DNA from: Maridesulfovibrio sp.
GTDB lineage: Bacteria > Desulfobacterota > Desulfovibrionia > Desulfovibrionales > Desulfovibrionaceae
Length of the DNA stretch: 64,000 nt
Assembly (NCBI RefSeq): GCF_963676065.1
Contig: NZ_OY780933.1
Span: 3,800,501-3,864,500 of the forward strand
Direction: 5' to 3'
Positions within the stretch are counted from its first letter, which is position 1. Every line of letters starts with the position of its first letter. The notes beneath the pieces were generated by a model. It ran no database searches, was not told the origin of the DNA, and was given only the letters and a program-made list of their open reading frames with translations. Below are positions 45,972-54,198 of this stretch, piece by piece. A program made the position numbers and the translations under genes.

Positions 45972-46443
45972 CAGTTGCGGACTCCTCCGCCATGGAGGCT
46001 AGAGCCGTAGTTAGATCCCTTTCCTGATCAGAATCCAGCAGCGCTCCCAGATCCTGAACCAGAATAACATCCGCTCCCACACCGGCAAAGGATTTCAAAA
46101 AAGAAACACCTTTCCAGACCTCATCGGCACTCTGTGCTGTCTCTGCATCGACTTCGATCACATCGCTGATATGGTCCACCAATAAAGCAATACGCCGCCC
46201 GTTTGCGGAACTGAACACAAGTCTGTCACTAGGGACTACATCGCGCTCGACGTTTCCCAGTCTGCCACGCAGACCCAGAACAGGAACCACGATCCCCGCG
46301 TCATTTACCACTCCCAGAACCGGGGCGGGAGCTTCGGGAACAGGAGTAAGCATCACCGCACGCTCAACCCGGTCCACCGCGACAGAAGGCAAGGCAAATT
46401 TAACAGTATCAACCTCGAATACGACGTAATCATTACTTTTCAT
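45964..46443 (-). CDS. cheW: CheW-like adaptor (first copy)
   Basis: 159 residues consisting of a single CheW domain: YVVFEVDTVKFALPSVAVDR, PVPEAPAPVLGVVNDAG, RIALLVDHISDVIEVDAE. Two CheW proteins on either side of cheR is the Wsp arrangement (WspB and WspD). It overlaps cheR by 8 bp and starts 6 bp after the transglycosylase stop, so the whole set is one transcript. Cytoplasmic scaffold between CheA and receptors. Confidence 0.92.
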   Translation of the reverse strand: MKSNDYVVFEVDTVKFALPSVAVDRVERAVMLTPVPEAPAPVLGVVNDAGIVVPVLGLRGRLGNVERDVVPSDRLVFSSANGRRIALLVDHISDVIEVDAETAQSADEVWKGVSFLKSFAGVGADVILVQDLGALLDSDQERDLTTALASMAEESATDD

Positions 46444-46449
46444 AAAAAA

Positions 46450-47052
46450 TCACTTTCCGGAACGACCGGACATTTCAATAAGCGTATTATATTTTTTCAT
46501 AACCTTTACGGCATAAGCCCGTGCCCGCCCGGGGAGATTACTAGGAGATCCGGTATGATAAGCCCCGATTGCCCGCCAGTTATAACCGTATCTGTCAAGA
46601 CAATAACGAAGTATCCATGCTCCCAACCTCAGATTTCCTTCAGGCTCAAGAGCTTCAGCAGGAGTAAGTCCGAATTTTCTGATCCAGTAGGAGTTAACCT
46701 GCATCAACCCCACATCATAACTCCTGCCCTGATTCTTTTCGATAATGGCGAGGGCGGCTTCCCGGGAATCAGGATACACGCTTCTGCCCTCAATATTCAA
46801 GGCCCATGGATTGTTTCCACTTTCATGATCCGCAATGGCGTTTAAAATTTCCGGCTGCAGGGAGAATTCATCAGCCACCTGCCCGAAGAGAGGAGGGACC
46901 GGAACCCGCTCCCGCTCTGCCACCTTTATACGCTGCTGCACCTCATGACGTTGTTCAGGGGCAATCTCGCGTTCCGCTTCATATGGGATGATAGCACGAA
47001 AAAAAATGGCCCCGCAGAGGATCAGATAGAGTGCTACGATAAATCTGGACAT
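46450..47052 (-). CDS. SLT-type lytic transglycosylase
   Basis: 200 residues. A membrane anchor or uncleaved signal helix (about 4-24) is followed by the SLT domain with catalytic Glu77 in AIADHESGNNPWALN, the GLMQVNSYWIRKFG motif and AIGAYHTGSPS. It would cleave peptidoglycan in the periplasm. Size and layout resemble VirB1/EtgA-like specialised enzymes that open the wall for an envelope machine. Its place directly before cheW in the same operon is unusual and suggests the chemosensory system controls something that crosses the wall (inference). Confidence 0.9.
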   Translation of the reverse strand: MSRFIVALYLILCGAIFFRAIIPYEAEREIAPEQRHEVQQRIKVAERERVPVPPLFGQVADEFSLQPEILNAIADHESGNNPWALNIEGRSVYPDSREAALAIIEKNQGRSYDVGLMQVNSYWIRKFGLTPAEALEPEGNLRLGAWILRYCLDRYGYNWRAIGAYHTGSPSNLPGRARAYAVKVMKKYNTLIEMSGRSGK

Positions 47053-47119
47053 TAACGGTCAGTTTCCCCGACGGCTACGAAAATGATTACTCCGTCCCTG
47101 CGGATTTGCCGGAACCATC

Positions 47120-49555
47120 CTAAAACCTTGATCTAACCTGTTCGGCTTCTTCAAATTTTTCCTGCACTTCAAGAGCCTTTGCCAGGGTTTCCCAAAACTG
47201 ATCTTTTGCGGGTTTCAGTGCGGCGCTCTGACGGGCCAGAACTTCAGCCACCTGCGGATCTTCACCACTTTCCAGATAAATAACAGCGAGCATATTCATG
47301 GCAGCAGCGTCATTATGGTTGGCATTCAAAGCCTGATGCAGGTATTCGCGGGCCTTATCCATGTTTCCACGAACATAGGAAATCCGGGCCAGATGGCGCA
47401 TGGTCAGGGCAGTGCCACCCTTAAGGTCCGCAGCCTTGAGATAAAATTGTTCAGCCTCATCGAGGCCCTTGTCCTGTTCGGCAAGAACACCGAGCCGCAC
47501 AAGGGAAAAAACATTCTCCGGTTCCAGTTCAAGACATTTTTCATACGCCTCGCGGGCCTTATCCATGCTTCCCAGCATCTGACAGGTCCAGCCCAGATTA
47601 TACAACGCCATAATATTTTTGGGCGTAATATCCAGAACTTCCTCAAACTGCTTACGGGCCTGTTCCGGTTTGCCTACCTGAGCATAACATATACCGAGAG
47701 AATTGCGGGCAAGAATATTATCAGGATCAGCCAGCAGAGCTAGACGAAATTCCTCTATTGCCCCGTAAATATCACCATCCACATAAAAACGGTCAGCGGA
47801 AATGTTCAATGAAACAGAATCAAACTGGGCCACCATGGGCTTTTCAAGCATGAGTGAATGATCAAGACCCTTACGGCAGTTCTCAAGAATTTCACTGCGC
47901 CGATAATTAAGAAAAGGAAATGAAGCCACACCCGCTGCCAGCTCGATATCAAAATCATCCGTGCACTCACGCACCAGTCGCAGGACATTTTCCATGACCG
48001 CGTCGGATTCCCCGTCCGGGAAAAAGTAGATCAGGCTGTTCAGGCTGTATCTCCCTCCCATGCAGGACTTGGCAAAAAACATCTCCGCTCTGGAAGCCAC
48101 TTTCTGAACCTGAGCATCAGTCAATTTTTGAAAATTGCCTCCCTGCTCAGCAGGATTGGCTGCCAGCCGCAGTACAGCCACCGAAAATTTATCCATATTC
48201 TGGCGGGCACGGCTGTATCGACCGATGAATTCTTTATAGCTGTAGAGCCCGGTAACCATGTCCCGCTGAGGGGAAACATTGGATTCCGGCCCTGCCTGAG
48301 CATCAAAAAAACTGTCTTTCTCATTAAGCAGGGTCAACCGGTCACCTTCGGTAACAGGCCATGCGGGATCGCTTAAATGCAATATTTCCGCAAAAGCGAT
48401 TTCCTCCTGAACCTCAATAATGACAACTTCAGCCTTATACATTGTCGGGTATTTACCGGAGATACGTTCATCCTCAGTAAGGTGAGCCTGAGTTCCGGAC
48501 TGGAAATCAGGGGACCATACCAGAAAACGGGCTCCCTCTCGGGCATCTACACTCTGACCGATGGACAGAGCCAGGCGTTGCAGGGGCAGCACTTCCAAAA
48601 CCTTACCGCCCTTTTGAAGAATCTCGGAATAGGCAAATACACAATTGCGCCCGGAATCCTTTGCAGTCGCTACAGCCTTGGCTGCTTTACGCATAAGAAT
48701 GCGGGCCTGCTCATCTGCTGAACGTTTAAAATGCGGTCCGGAAAGGGATTGCGGATAGTTTGCATAGCCTGCACTAACACTGATTTTAATCACATCACCG
48801 GTAACAGGATCTTCTACGGGAAAACGTTCTACCAGCGAACGCAGCTCTTCAGCCAGCTTGGCACAGGCTTTTGGCCTTCCGTCCGGGATAAGAAAGGCGA
48901 ACTTGTCATCAAAAACACGGGCACAAATTACGGATTCACTGACCAGTTCATTAATGCGGGCGGCAATATCAGCAATGATGGAATCACCAAGAGCGTAACC
49001 GTAACGGTCATTTATGCGCTGGAAATAATCCATATCAAGCACCACAACGCCCACAGAACCGCTGAAAGTAGGTATTCCCGGATCCTTGCACCCCCCGGTG
49101 GTGGGCATCATGCAATTCTGAATCAGATCCAGCTCCTTATTAAGCTTGGACATGAAATAATCCCGGGTAGCCATACCGGTCAGCCGGTCCGTGATAGAAC
49201 CTTTATATAATAAAATTTTTTCAATTGAGCAGGCTGCCAGAGCCTCAAGATAAGGAATCAGATTTTCCGATTCTTCCAGCTCGACACCTCTGGCAATAAA
49301 ATAGCAGAGATCGCGACCGTGAAGGCGAAGTGGAAGCATAAGCTGTGCTTCCTCGGCATTGTACCTAGCCTCAAGCTTAACCCTGAACTGCCCTTTAGCG
49401 GGCTTGGGAAAATAAAGGCTGTAAGATTCAAAGGGCAGGAATTCTTTAATAAGATCCTTAAGGGTGTGCTCGTATAGGATCAAATCCTGCGGAGAAAGAC
49501 TGATACCGGAGGTGAAGAGGTTATCCTTGTTCATAGGCAGGGACATAACCCGCAT
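47120..49555 (-). CDS. Degenerate GGDEF-domain protein with C-terminal TPR repeats
   Basis: 811 residues; start uncertain (ATGs at codons 1, 4 and 8, no clear ribosome site). A first GGDEF-fold domain (about 120-310) has ITDRLTGMATRDYF and VVLDMDYFQRIND, but the signature GGDEF is replaced by FDDKF (residues 215-219), so diguanylate cyclase activity is unlikely. A second, weaker GGDEF-like fold (about 435-575) starts VTGLYSYKEF and lacks the motif too. The rest (about 600-811) is five or six TPRs. No membrane helix. Heads the chemosensory operon. Probably a nucleotide-binding or protein-binding regulator. Confidence 0.87.
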   Translation of the reverse strand: MRVMSLPMNKDNLFTSGISLSPQDLILYEHTLKDLIKEFLPFESYSLYFPKPAKGQFRVKLEARYNAEEAQLMLPLRLHGRDLCYFIARGVELEESENLIPYLEALAACSIEKILLYKGSITDRLTGMATRDYFMSKLNKELDLIQNCMMPTTGGCKDPGIPTFSGSVGVVVLDMDYFQRINDRYGYALGDSIIADIAARINELVSESVICARVFDDKFAFLIPDGRPKACAKLAEELRSLVERFPVEDPVTGDVIKISVSAGYANYPQSLSGPHFKRSADEQARILMRKAAKAVATAKDSGRNCVFAYSEILQKGGKVLEVLPLQRLALSIGQSVDAREGARFLVWSPDFQSGTQAHLTEDERISGKYPTMYKAEVVIIEVQEEIAFAEILHLSDPAWPVTEGDRLTLLNEKDSFFDAQAGPESNVSPQRDMVTGLYSYKEFIGRYSRARQNMDKFSVAVLRLAANPAEQGGNFQKLTDAQVQKVASRAEMFFAKSCMGGRYSLNSLIYFFPDGESDAVMENVLRLVRECTDDFDIELAAGVASFPFLNYRRSEILENCRKGLDHSLMLEKPMVAQFDSVSLNISADRFYVDGDIYGAIEEFRLALLADPDNILARNSLGICYAQVGKPEQARKQFEEVLDITPKNIMALYNLGWTCQMLGSMDKAREAYEKCLELEPENVFSLVRLGVLAEQDKGLDEAEQFYLKAADLKGGTALTMRHLARISYVRGNMDKAREYLHQALNANHNDAAAMNMLAVIYLESGEDPQVAEVLARQSAALKPAKDQFWETLAKALEVQEKFEEAEQVRSRF

Positions 49556-49919
49556 GGAGATTCAAGACAAGCGGGGAGTTGGAGGTAAGGCTGGACAAAT
49601 ACACTAAATTCCTTCCGTGGAACGTTGCACCAAAGGGCAAAACACCCGCCACACTACCGCATAAACGGAAACAGACCTAAACAATTATATCCATAAACAG
49701 TAATTATTCATTAGTCATAAATCGCTGACTTCAAATTATTTTTTCTAAAAAACATCGTTCAAAAAAAGAAGCGCTCAATCATAATAATGGCCTAAATATT
49801 GCTCAAAAAGACAAAACACACACTTATGCAGCCTACATTTACTTTTTTTGTCAAAACAGACACTTAGTTCCGACAAAAACGTCCATTTTACCAAAGAAAT
49901 AGCTACTGAGAGAGTTTTA
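49556..49919. other. Divergent intergenic region, chemosensory operon / Cache protein
   Basis: 364 bp, AT-rich, no gene recognised. Promoters for both divergent units must lie here but no clear -35/-10 pair or operator could be singled out. Confidence 0.4.
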
Positions 49920-51968
49920 ATGAATTCCGAATTAATCGAAAGCCATGAAAATATTCTTTTGAAGTCCATGCCGGACACATCAAATTGTTTGAAACGTTTA
50001 ACCAGACTAGACCGTCAGTGGACCATGGCAACCATGACCGGCAAAATCAACTGCAGCCGCATAGCGCAGACCCTGATAGATTTCATCATTAAAACGCAGG
50101 ATAATTTTTCGGATCTAAAACAGACACTCATTAAAATTCTCATCCAAGAGAACACCCACAAAGTTGTACAGGAAATTTCAGCTGTAGCTCAGGTGGTTAT
50201 CGATATATTGAAACGTAATCTTTTCGAGAGAACCGCCGATGTAGGCTTTCTGGCTACTGACGAAGATCTGGTCTGCTTTCTTAAAGAAAGAGAACACTCT
50301 GCGTATGATGTTTCCGGAATTGTAGACAGACTGCAGGAGTACAAGGCCAAATACACAGTATATAATGAAATCGTTGTATTAGACACAGGAGGAAATGTCT
50401 GTGCCCATCTCGATCAGGATAACAAGATCATCCATTCCAACGACCCTTTGATCGCGGAGACCCTCGAAGCCGAAGATTATATCGAAACATACCGGGAAAG
50501 CGATCTGGCTCCCGACGCAGGGGAAGTGCTGATTTATTCGCAGGCAATCAAAGATCCTGAAACCGGACAAACGCTGGGCATCCTTTGCCTTATCTTCGAC
50601 TTTGCAGGTGAAATGGAAGGAATTTTTGAAAACCTTATGGTATTCTCCAAAGACACTGTCCTGATAGTGTTAAATGAAAAAGGATACGCGATCTCCTCCA
50701 GCGATACCGGGATTGTACCGAAAGGCAAAAGGTATTCCATTAAATTGGATGAAGATTTTCAGATTATTAATATCGATGGAACTGCCTACATTTCAAAAAC
50801 AGTAGCAACCAAAGGCTATCAGGGTTTTTTCGGACTGCCTTGGTACGGGCATGTCTTGAAAAAACTGGACAGCGCATTCAGCGAGAGTACCGGCAATTCG
50901 CTTGACGCCGACTCCATCCGTGAAAAAGCTCATTTTTCATCCAGATTGACTCACGTGGAAGAATCCTCCGAAAACGTTCTTTCCGATCTGGAGCTGGTCG
51001 TTCAGAACGGCGAGATAATGGCCGCCAAGAAATGCATCGAGCCCAATCAGGTGGAGCAGATGGAAGGGCGCGCTCTTCCGCACATTCTCAATGAGATCAA
51101 AAAAATCGGCGATCAGGTCCAAAACGTCTTCCAGTATTCAACCGACGGACTGCTCAAGCTGGTAACATCCTCCCGCCTGCACGAGACACAATTTTTAGCC
51201 TGCCTTGCTATCGACATCATGGACCGCAATCTTTATGAACGGGCCAACGACTGCCGCTGGTGGGCACTGACCTCCGATTTCAAAACAATCCTCGCCAAAG
51301 AAACCGTGGACAACGATGACCGAGAGCAGATGCGCAAGATTCTAGGGTATATCAACAGTCTTTACACTGTTTACACGAACCTGTTCATATATGACCGCTC
51401 TGGAAAAATTCTCGCCTGCTCCAATAGCGGGGAATACGATAAAGAGGGCCGAGAACTGCACACCGGTTTCGTTACTGAAACTTTGAGAATCACCGATTCA
51501 CAGCTGTACTGCGTATCAGATTTTTACAAAACCGATTTATACGCAAAAGATGGGCATGACCGCTCCACATACATATATAATGCGTCCATAACCGACCATG
51601 AAGATTCAGAACGAGTGCTTGGCGGCATTGGCATTGTTTTCGACTCAGAGCCGGAATTTAATGCAATGCTTAATGACGTACTGCCCCGTGATGGGCAGGG
51701 AGAAATAGCTGAAGGAGCAGAAGGAATGTTCGTAGATCCGGAAGGAAAAATTATTTCATCCACAGCCCCGGACCGAACCCCCGGAGAGAATATCAAGCTC
51801 GATGCTGAATTCAAGCAATTGAAGGAAGGAGAATCAACGGTAAAACTGCTCGAAGAAGAAGGTTTTCTCTACGCCGTAAGCTGTGCGCACTCTGCCGGGT
51901 ACCGGGAATATAAAAAGGACGGGAGCTACAAAAACGACGTATTATGCATCATGCGGGTGAGGATCTAA
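49920..51968 (+). CDS. Soluble protein with two Cache-like halves
   Basis: 682 residues from ATG 49920; an upstream in-frame TTG at 49848 lacks a ribosome site. The two halves repeat the same layout: a helical segment, then DILKRNLFERTADVGFLATD (about 120-139) or DIMDRNLYERANDCRWWALT, then a PAS/Cache-like region (YTVYNEIVVLDTGGNVCAHL; YTVYTNLFIYDRSGKILACS), then GILCLIFDF or GIGIVFDSE. No signal peptide, membrane helix, kinase, CheW or MCP signalling domain can be seen, so it appears to be a cytoplasmic double sensor. Divergent from the receptor-less chemosensory operon, which makes it a candidate input. Confidence 0.75.
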   Translation: MNSELIESHENILLKSMPDTSNCLKRLTRLDRQWTMATMTGKINCSRIAQTLIDFIIKTQDNFSDLKQTLIKILIQENTHKVVQEISAVAQVVIDILKRNLFERTADVGFLATDEDLVCFLKEREHSAYDVSGIVDRLQEYKAKYTVYNEIVVLDTGGNVCAHLDQDNKIIHSNDPLIAETLEAEDYIETYRESDLAPDAGEVLIYSQAIKDPETGQTLGILCLIFDFAGEMEGIFENLMVFSKDTVLIVLNEKGYAISSSDTGIVPKGKRYSIKLDEDFQIINIDGTAYISKTVATKGYQGFFGLPWYGHVLKKLDSAFSESTGNSLDADSIREKAHFSSRLTHVEESSENVLSDLELVVQNGEIMAAKKCIEPNQVEQMEGRALPHILNEIKKIGDQVQNVFQYSTDGLLKLVTSSRLHETQFLACLAIDIMDRNLYERANDCRWWALTSDFKTILAKETVDNDDREQMRKILGYINSLYTVYTNLFIYDRSGKILACSNSGEYDKEGRELHTGFVTETLRITDSQLYCVSDFYKTDLYAKDGHDRSTYIYNASITDHEDSERVLGGIGIVFDSEPEFNAMLNDVLPRDGQGEIAEGAEGMFVDPEGKIISSTAPDRTPGENIKLDAEFKQLKEGESTVKLLEEEGFLYAVSCAHSAGYREYKKDGSYKNDVLCIMRVRI

Positions 51969-51979
51969 GTCCAAAAAGT

Positions 51980-51998
51980 AAGCAAAGCCAGCTTGCTT
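51980..51998 (+). terminator. Weak terminator after the Cache protein
   Basis: AAGCAA and TTGCTT form a 6-bp stem followed by TTCG, just after the stop. Confidence 0.4.
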
Positions 51999-52051
51999 TT
52001 CGCCATCTTAAAACGTAGCGTACCCGGCACCAAATAAAATCGCCTTAGCAA

Positions 52052-52108
52052 TACTGCCCACTTATATCAGGATACGCCGGAATGGATATATCTCGCAAAT
52101 GGGCAGTA
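52052..52108 (+). other. Structured element in leader of the Cys-rich gene
   Basis: TACTGCCCA (52052-52060) pairs with TGGGCAGTA (52100-52108); inside it TATATC (52063-52068) pairs with GATATA (52085-52090), leaving a 16-nt apical loop with CGCCGG. A two-helix fold of this kind may be a regulatory RNA element. Confidence 0.45.
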
Positions 52109-52139
52109 GCAATCTGTCTTATGCATACCCCAAATATGA

Positions 52140-52167
52140 CACATGCTGCCCGCAGAGGCGGCATGTG
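52140..52167 (+). other. 11-bp hairpin covering the start region of the Cys-rich gene
   Basis: CACATGCTGCC and GGCGGCATGTG pair fully (one T-G) around CGCAGA. The ribosome-site-like AGAGG lies in its loop and 3' arm, directly before ATG 52170, so it could limit translation. Confidence 0.55.
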
Positions 52168-52169
52168 CG

Positions 52170-52424
52170 ATGTCGACTAAACCATGCGTAGGATGCGGAT
52201 GGTGCTGTATTTCCGACCAATGCGAAGTTTCGCACCGTAAATACGGATACATGAAAAGGTGTCCTGATTTGCTCTGGGATGAGAAACTTAACCGCTACAT
52301 CTGCCTCTTAATGGGAGACAGTGAAGAAGGAGAAGACGCTAAACGTCAGTTGTTTGAAGGTCTGGGATGCTGTGCTCCGCTCATAAAATGGCGTGACTAT
52401 GTCCGCAACAGGGACATGGATTAG
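52170..52424 (+). CDS. Small Cys-rich (YkgJ-like) metal-binding protein
   Basis: 84 residues from ATG 52170; an alternative in-frame ATG at 52143 lies inside a stable hairpin. The N-terminal cluster KPCVGCGWCCISDQCEVS (Cys6, 9, 12, 13, 18) is like that of YkgJ proteins, with three to four more cysteines later (RCPDLLW, YICLLM, LGCCAP). Probable Fe or Zn binding. It is the third such protein in the window. Single gene behind a structured leader; a weak hairpin follows the stop. Confidence 0.75.
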   Translation: MSTKPCVGCGWCCISDQCEVSHRKYGYMKRCPDLLWDEKLNRYICLLMGDSEEGEDAKRQLFEGLGCCAPLIKWRDYVRNRDMD

Positions 52425-52461
52425 CCGAAAAAAGCCCACCCCGCTGCTCATGGAAAACAGA

Positions 52462-53052
52462 TCAGCGGTGCTTTTTACTCTTCTGATACCACTCCTTATC
52501 TCCGTACATTTCATCCGCGCACTTTTCGCAAAGTCCGTGACTGAATTTGGCATCGGTATTACTTTCTATATATGATTCCAGTTCATTCCAGTAGCCGTCA
52601 TCATCCCTAATCTTTCTGCATTTGGAACATATAGGCAGCAACCTGTTCAACGTACGAATATTATCATCCTTCAGTTTCAGCAACTTTGCGTTCCCGGAAA
52701 GAAGACGCCCCAGATAAATAATGGAGACAAGCGAAAGAACAGTCACAATGAACCCGGGCAATTCGCTTAGAGAATTTACCAAAGGACCGCGCTCCAATGC
52801 ACCTGACCAGATCAGGAAAGTAAGAAGCTGACGCACAGCCATTAATAGAAACATTGCCGCAAGAAAAAGAATTCTCCAATCCCAAAACCTGACTGAAATA
52901 TATACAGCAGTTCCAAAAGCAAGAAGTCTAATAAATATGGACACCAGCAATTCCGGTTCAGGGACCATAAACCAGACAACAGACAACGCTGCAACTGCAA
53001 TCAATACGTATAATATTTTTTTTCTGGACAAGAATCCCCCAAATGAATGCAA
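52462..53052 (-). CDS. Membrane protein with C-terminal kinase-associated zinc motif
   Basis: 196 residues reading from TTG 53052, but the ribosome site abuts that codon, so the true start may be a little downstream. Four hydrophobic helices (about 12-30, 35-57, 60-85, 97-117) are followed by a soluble tail with LPICSKCRKIRDDDGYWNE and FSHGLCEKCADEMYG. This Cys4 pattern is commonly found in sensor kinases and response-regulator output proteins between PAS and kinase domains. Here neither kinase nor GGDEF domain follows, so the protein may be a truncated or minimal membrane sensor. Convergent with the Cys-rich gene. Confidence 0.72.
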   Translation of the reverse strand: MHSFGGFLSRKKILYVLIAVAALSVVWFMVPEPELLVSIFIRLLAFGTAVYISVRFWDWRILFLAAMFLLMAVRQLLTFLIWSGALERGPLVNSLSELPGFIVTVLSLVSIIYLGRLLSGNAKLLKLKDDNIRTLNRLLPICSKCRKIRDDDGYWNELESYIESNTDAKFSHGLCEKCADEMYGDKEWYQKSKKHR

Positions 53053-53224
53053 CTTCCGTTTTTGATTAATAAGAATACATGATAATCTCTAGTCAGATTT
53101 CCATCAACAACAAATCCATATTCATTATATGGACAACAAGTAACGATCGGCGTAAAGGGATTTTCCAGCCAGACACAACACAAAACAGCCACCGGCTTAC
53201 AAAACCACTCATCAGGTTACTAAA

Positions 53225-54073
53225 ATGGAAACAATCAATAATCCGCAGGAACTTCAAAATCTCTGCCTCATGCTCCGCAGTGAAGGCAAAAAGATCGGCC
53301 TGGTACCCACAATGGGCTATTTTCATAACGGCCATTTAAGCCTCATGGATGCTGCCCGCAAACAGTGCGATGTACTCATAGTCAGTTTATTCGTGAACCC
53401 CACCCAGTTCGGTGAAAATGAAGATCTGGATGCCTATCCACACGATCTTGAACGCGATGCAAAACTTGCCGAAGAGCACGGAGTGGACATACTCTTTGCT
53501 CCGGTACGTGATGAAATGTACTTTGACGATCACTGCACATGGGTGGAAGTTCCGGATTTAGCCGTAAACCTCTGCGCCGAATCACGCCCTGTACATTTCA
53601 GGGGTGTGGCGACCGTAGTCACCAAACTTTTCATGACCGCCCAGCCCCACGTTGCTGTGTTCGGGCAAAAAGACTGGCAGCAGCTTGCCATCATAAAAAG
53701 AATGGTCCGCGATCTGAATATCCCTGTGGATGTGCAGGGACATGAAATCGTACGCGAGGAATCCGGTCTGGCCCTTAGTTCACGCAACGTATATTTAACC
53801 GATGAAGAGAAATCCGTGGCGCCCAATATTCAAAAAGGGCTGCAAAAGATGAAAGCTCAGGTCGCATCAGGAGAGTCTGATGCAGACAAGCTCAAATCTG
53901 ATCTCGCTGACTTCTATGCTGAAACGATTCCGCACAGCCGCATTGACTATATCGAAATTGTAGACCCTGATAATATCAATATTCTAAAAAAAGTGGACAA
54001 ATATGCACTTTGTGCGGTTGCTGTACAGGTTGGTAAGGCAAGATTGATAGACAATTTGCTTATAAAAGTGTAG
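53225..54073 (+). CDS. panC: Pantothenate synthetase
   Basis: 282 residues. ATP-binding motifs are VPTMGYFHNGHLSLM (HxGH), FVNPTQFGENEDLDAYP, FRGVATVV and FGQKDWQQLAI, with KMSKS-like LALSSRNVYL. It joins pantoate and beta-alanine using ATP in the CoA pathway. panB and panD are not adjacent. The gene precedes metK on the same strand by 125 bp, separated by a structured leader, so metK may have extra control. No strong ribosome site (TTACTAAAATG). Confidence 0.95.
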   Translation: METINNPQELQNLCLMLRSEGKKIGLVPTMGYFHNGHLSLMDAARKQCDVLIVSLFVNPTQFGENEDLDAYPHDLERDAKLAEEHGVDILFAPVRDEMYFDDHCTWVEVPDLAVNLCAESRPVHFRGVATVVTKLFMTAQPHVAVFGQKDWQQLAIIKRMVRDLNIPVDVQGHEIVREESGLALSSRNVYLTDEEKSVAPNIQKGLQKMKAQVASGESDADKLKSDLADFYAETIPHSRIDYIEIVDPDNINILKKVDKYALCAVAVQVGKARLIDNLLIKV

Positions 54074-54105
54074 AGTGCTTTCATTCTTATATGCAAATTT
54101 ATTTA

Positions 54106-54170
54106 TATAGCGATTTAGAGCTATACATTTTGGGTAGTTACCGGGAAATGGTCTCGGCAAGCATATACCC
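54106..54170 (+). other. Structured leader of metK
   Basis: A hairpin TATAGC/GCTATA (54106-54125, loop GATTTAGA) is followed by a longer one: GGGTA (54132-54136) with TACCC (54166-54170), enclosing CCGGGA/TCTCGG. Known SAM-I, SAM-II and SAM-III core sequences are not recognisable. It may be an RNA control element of metK or a plain processing structure. Confidence 0.4.
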
Positions 54171-54198
54171 GCTAATTAATTCCAGGAGGAACTTTTAA

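Noticed and set aside
47120..49555. Active diguanylate cyclase
   Set aside because: The GGDEF signature is FDDKF and the second fold has no signature, so catalytic activity is not supported.
54074..54198. Known SAM riboswitch upstream of metK
   Set aside because: The conserved cores of SAM-I, SAM-II and SAM-III were not found, so only an unassigned structured leader is reported.
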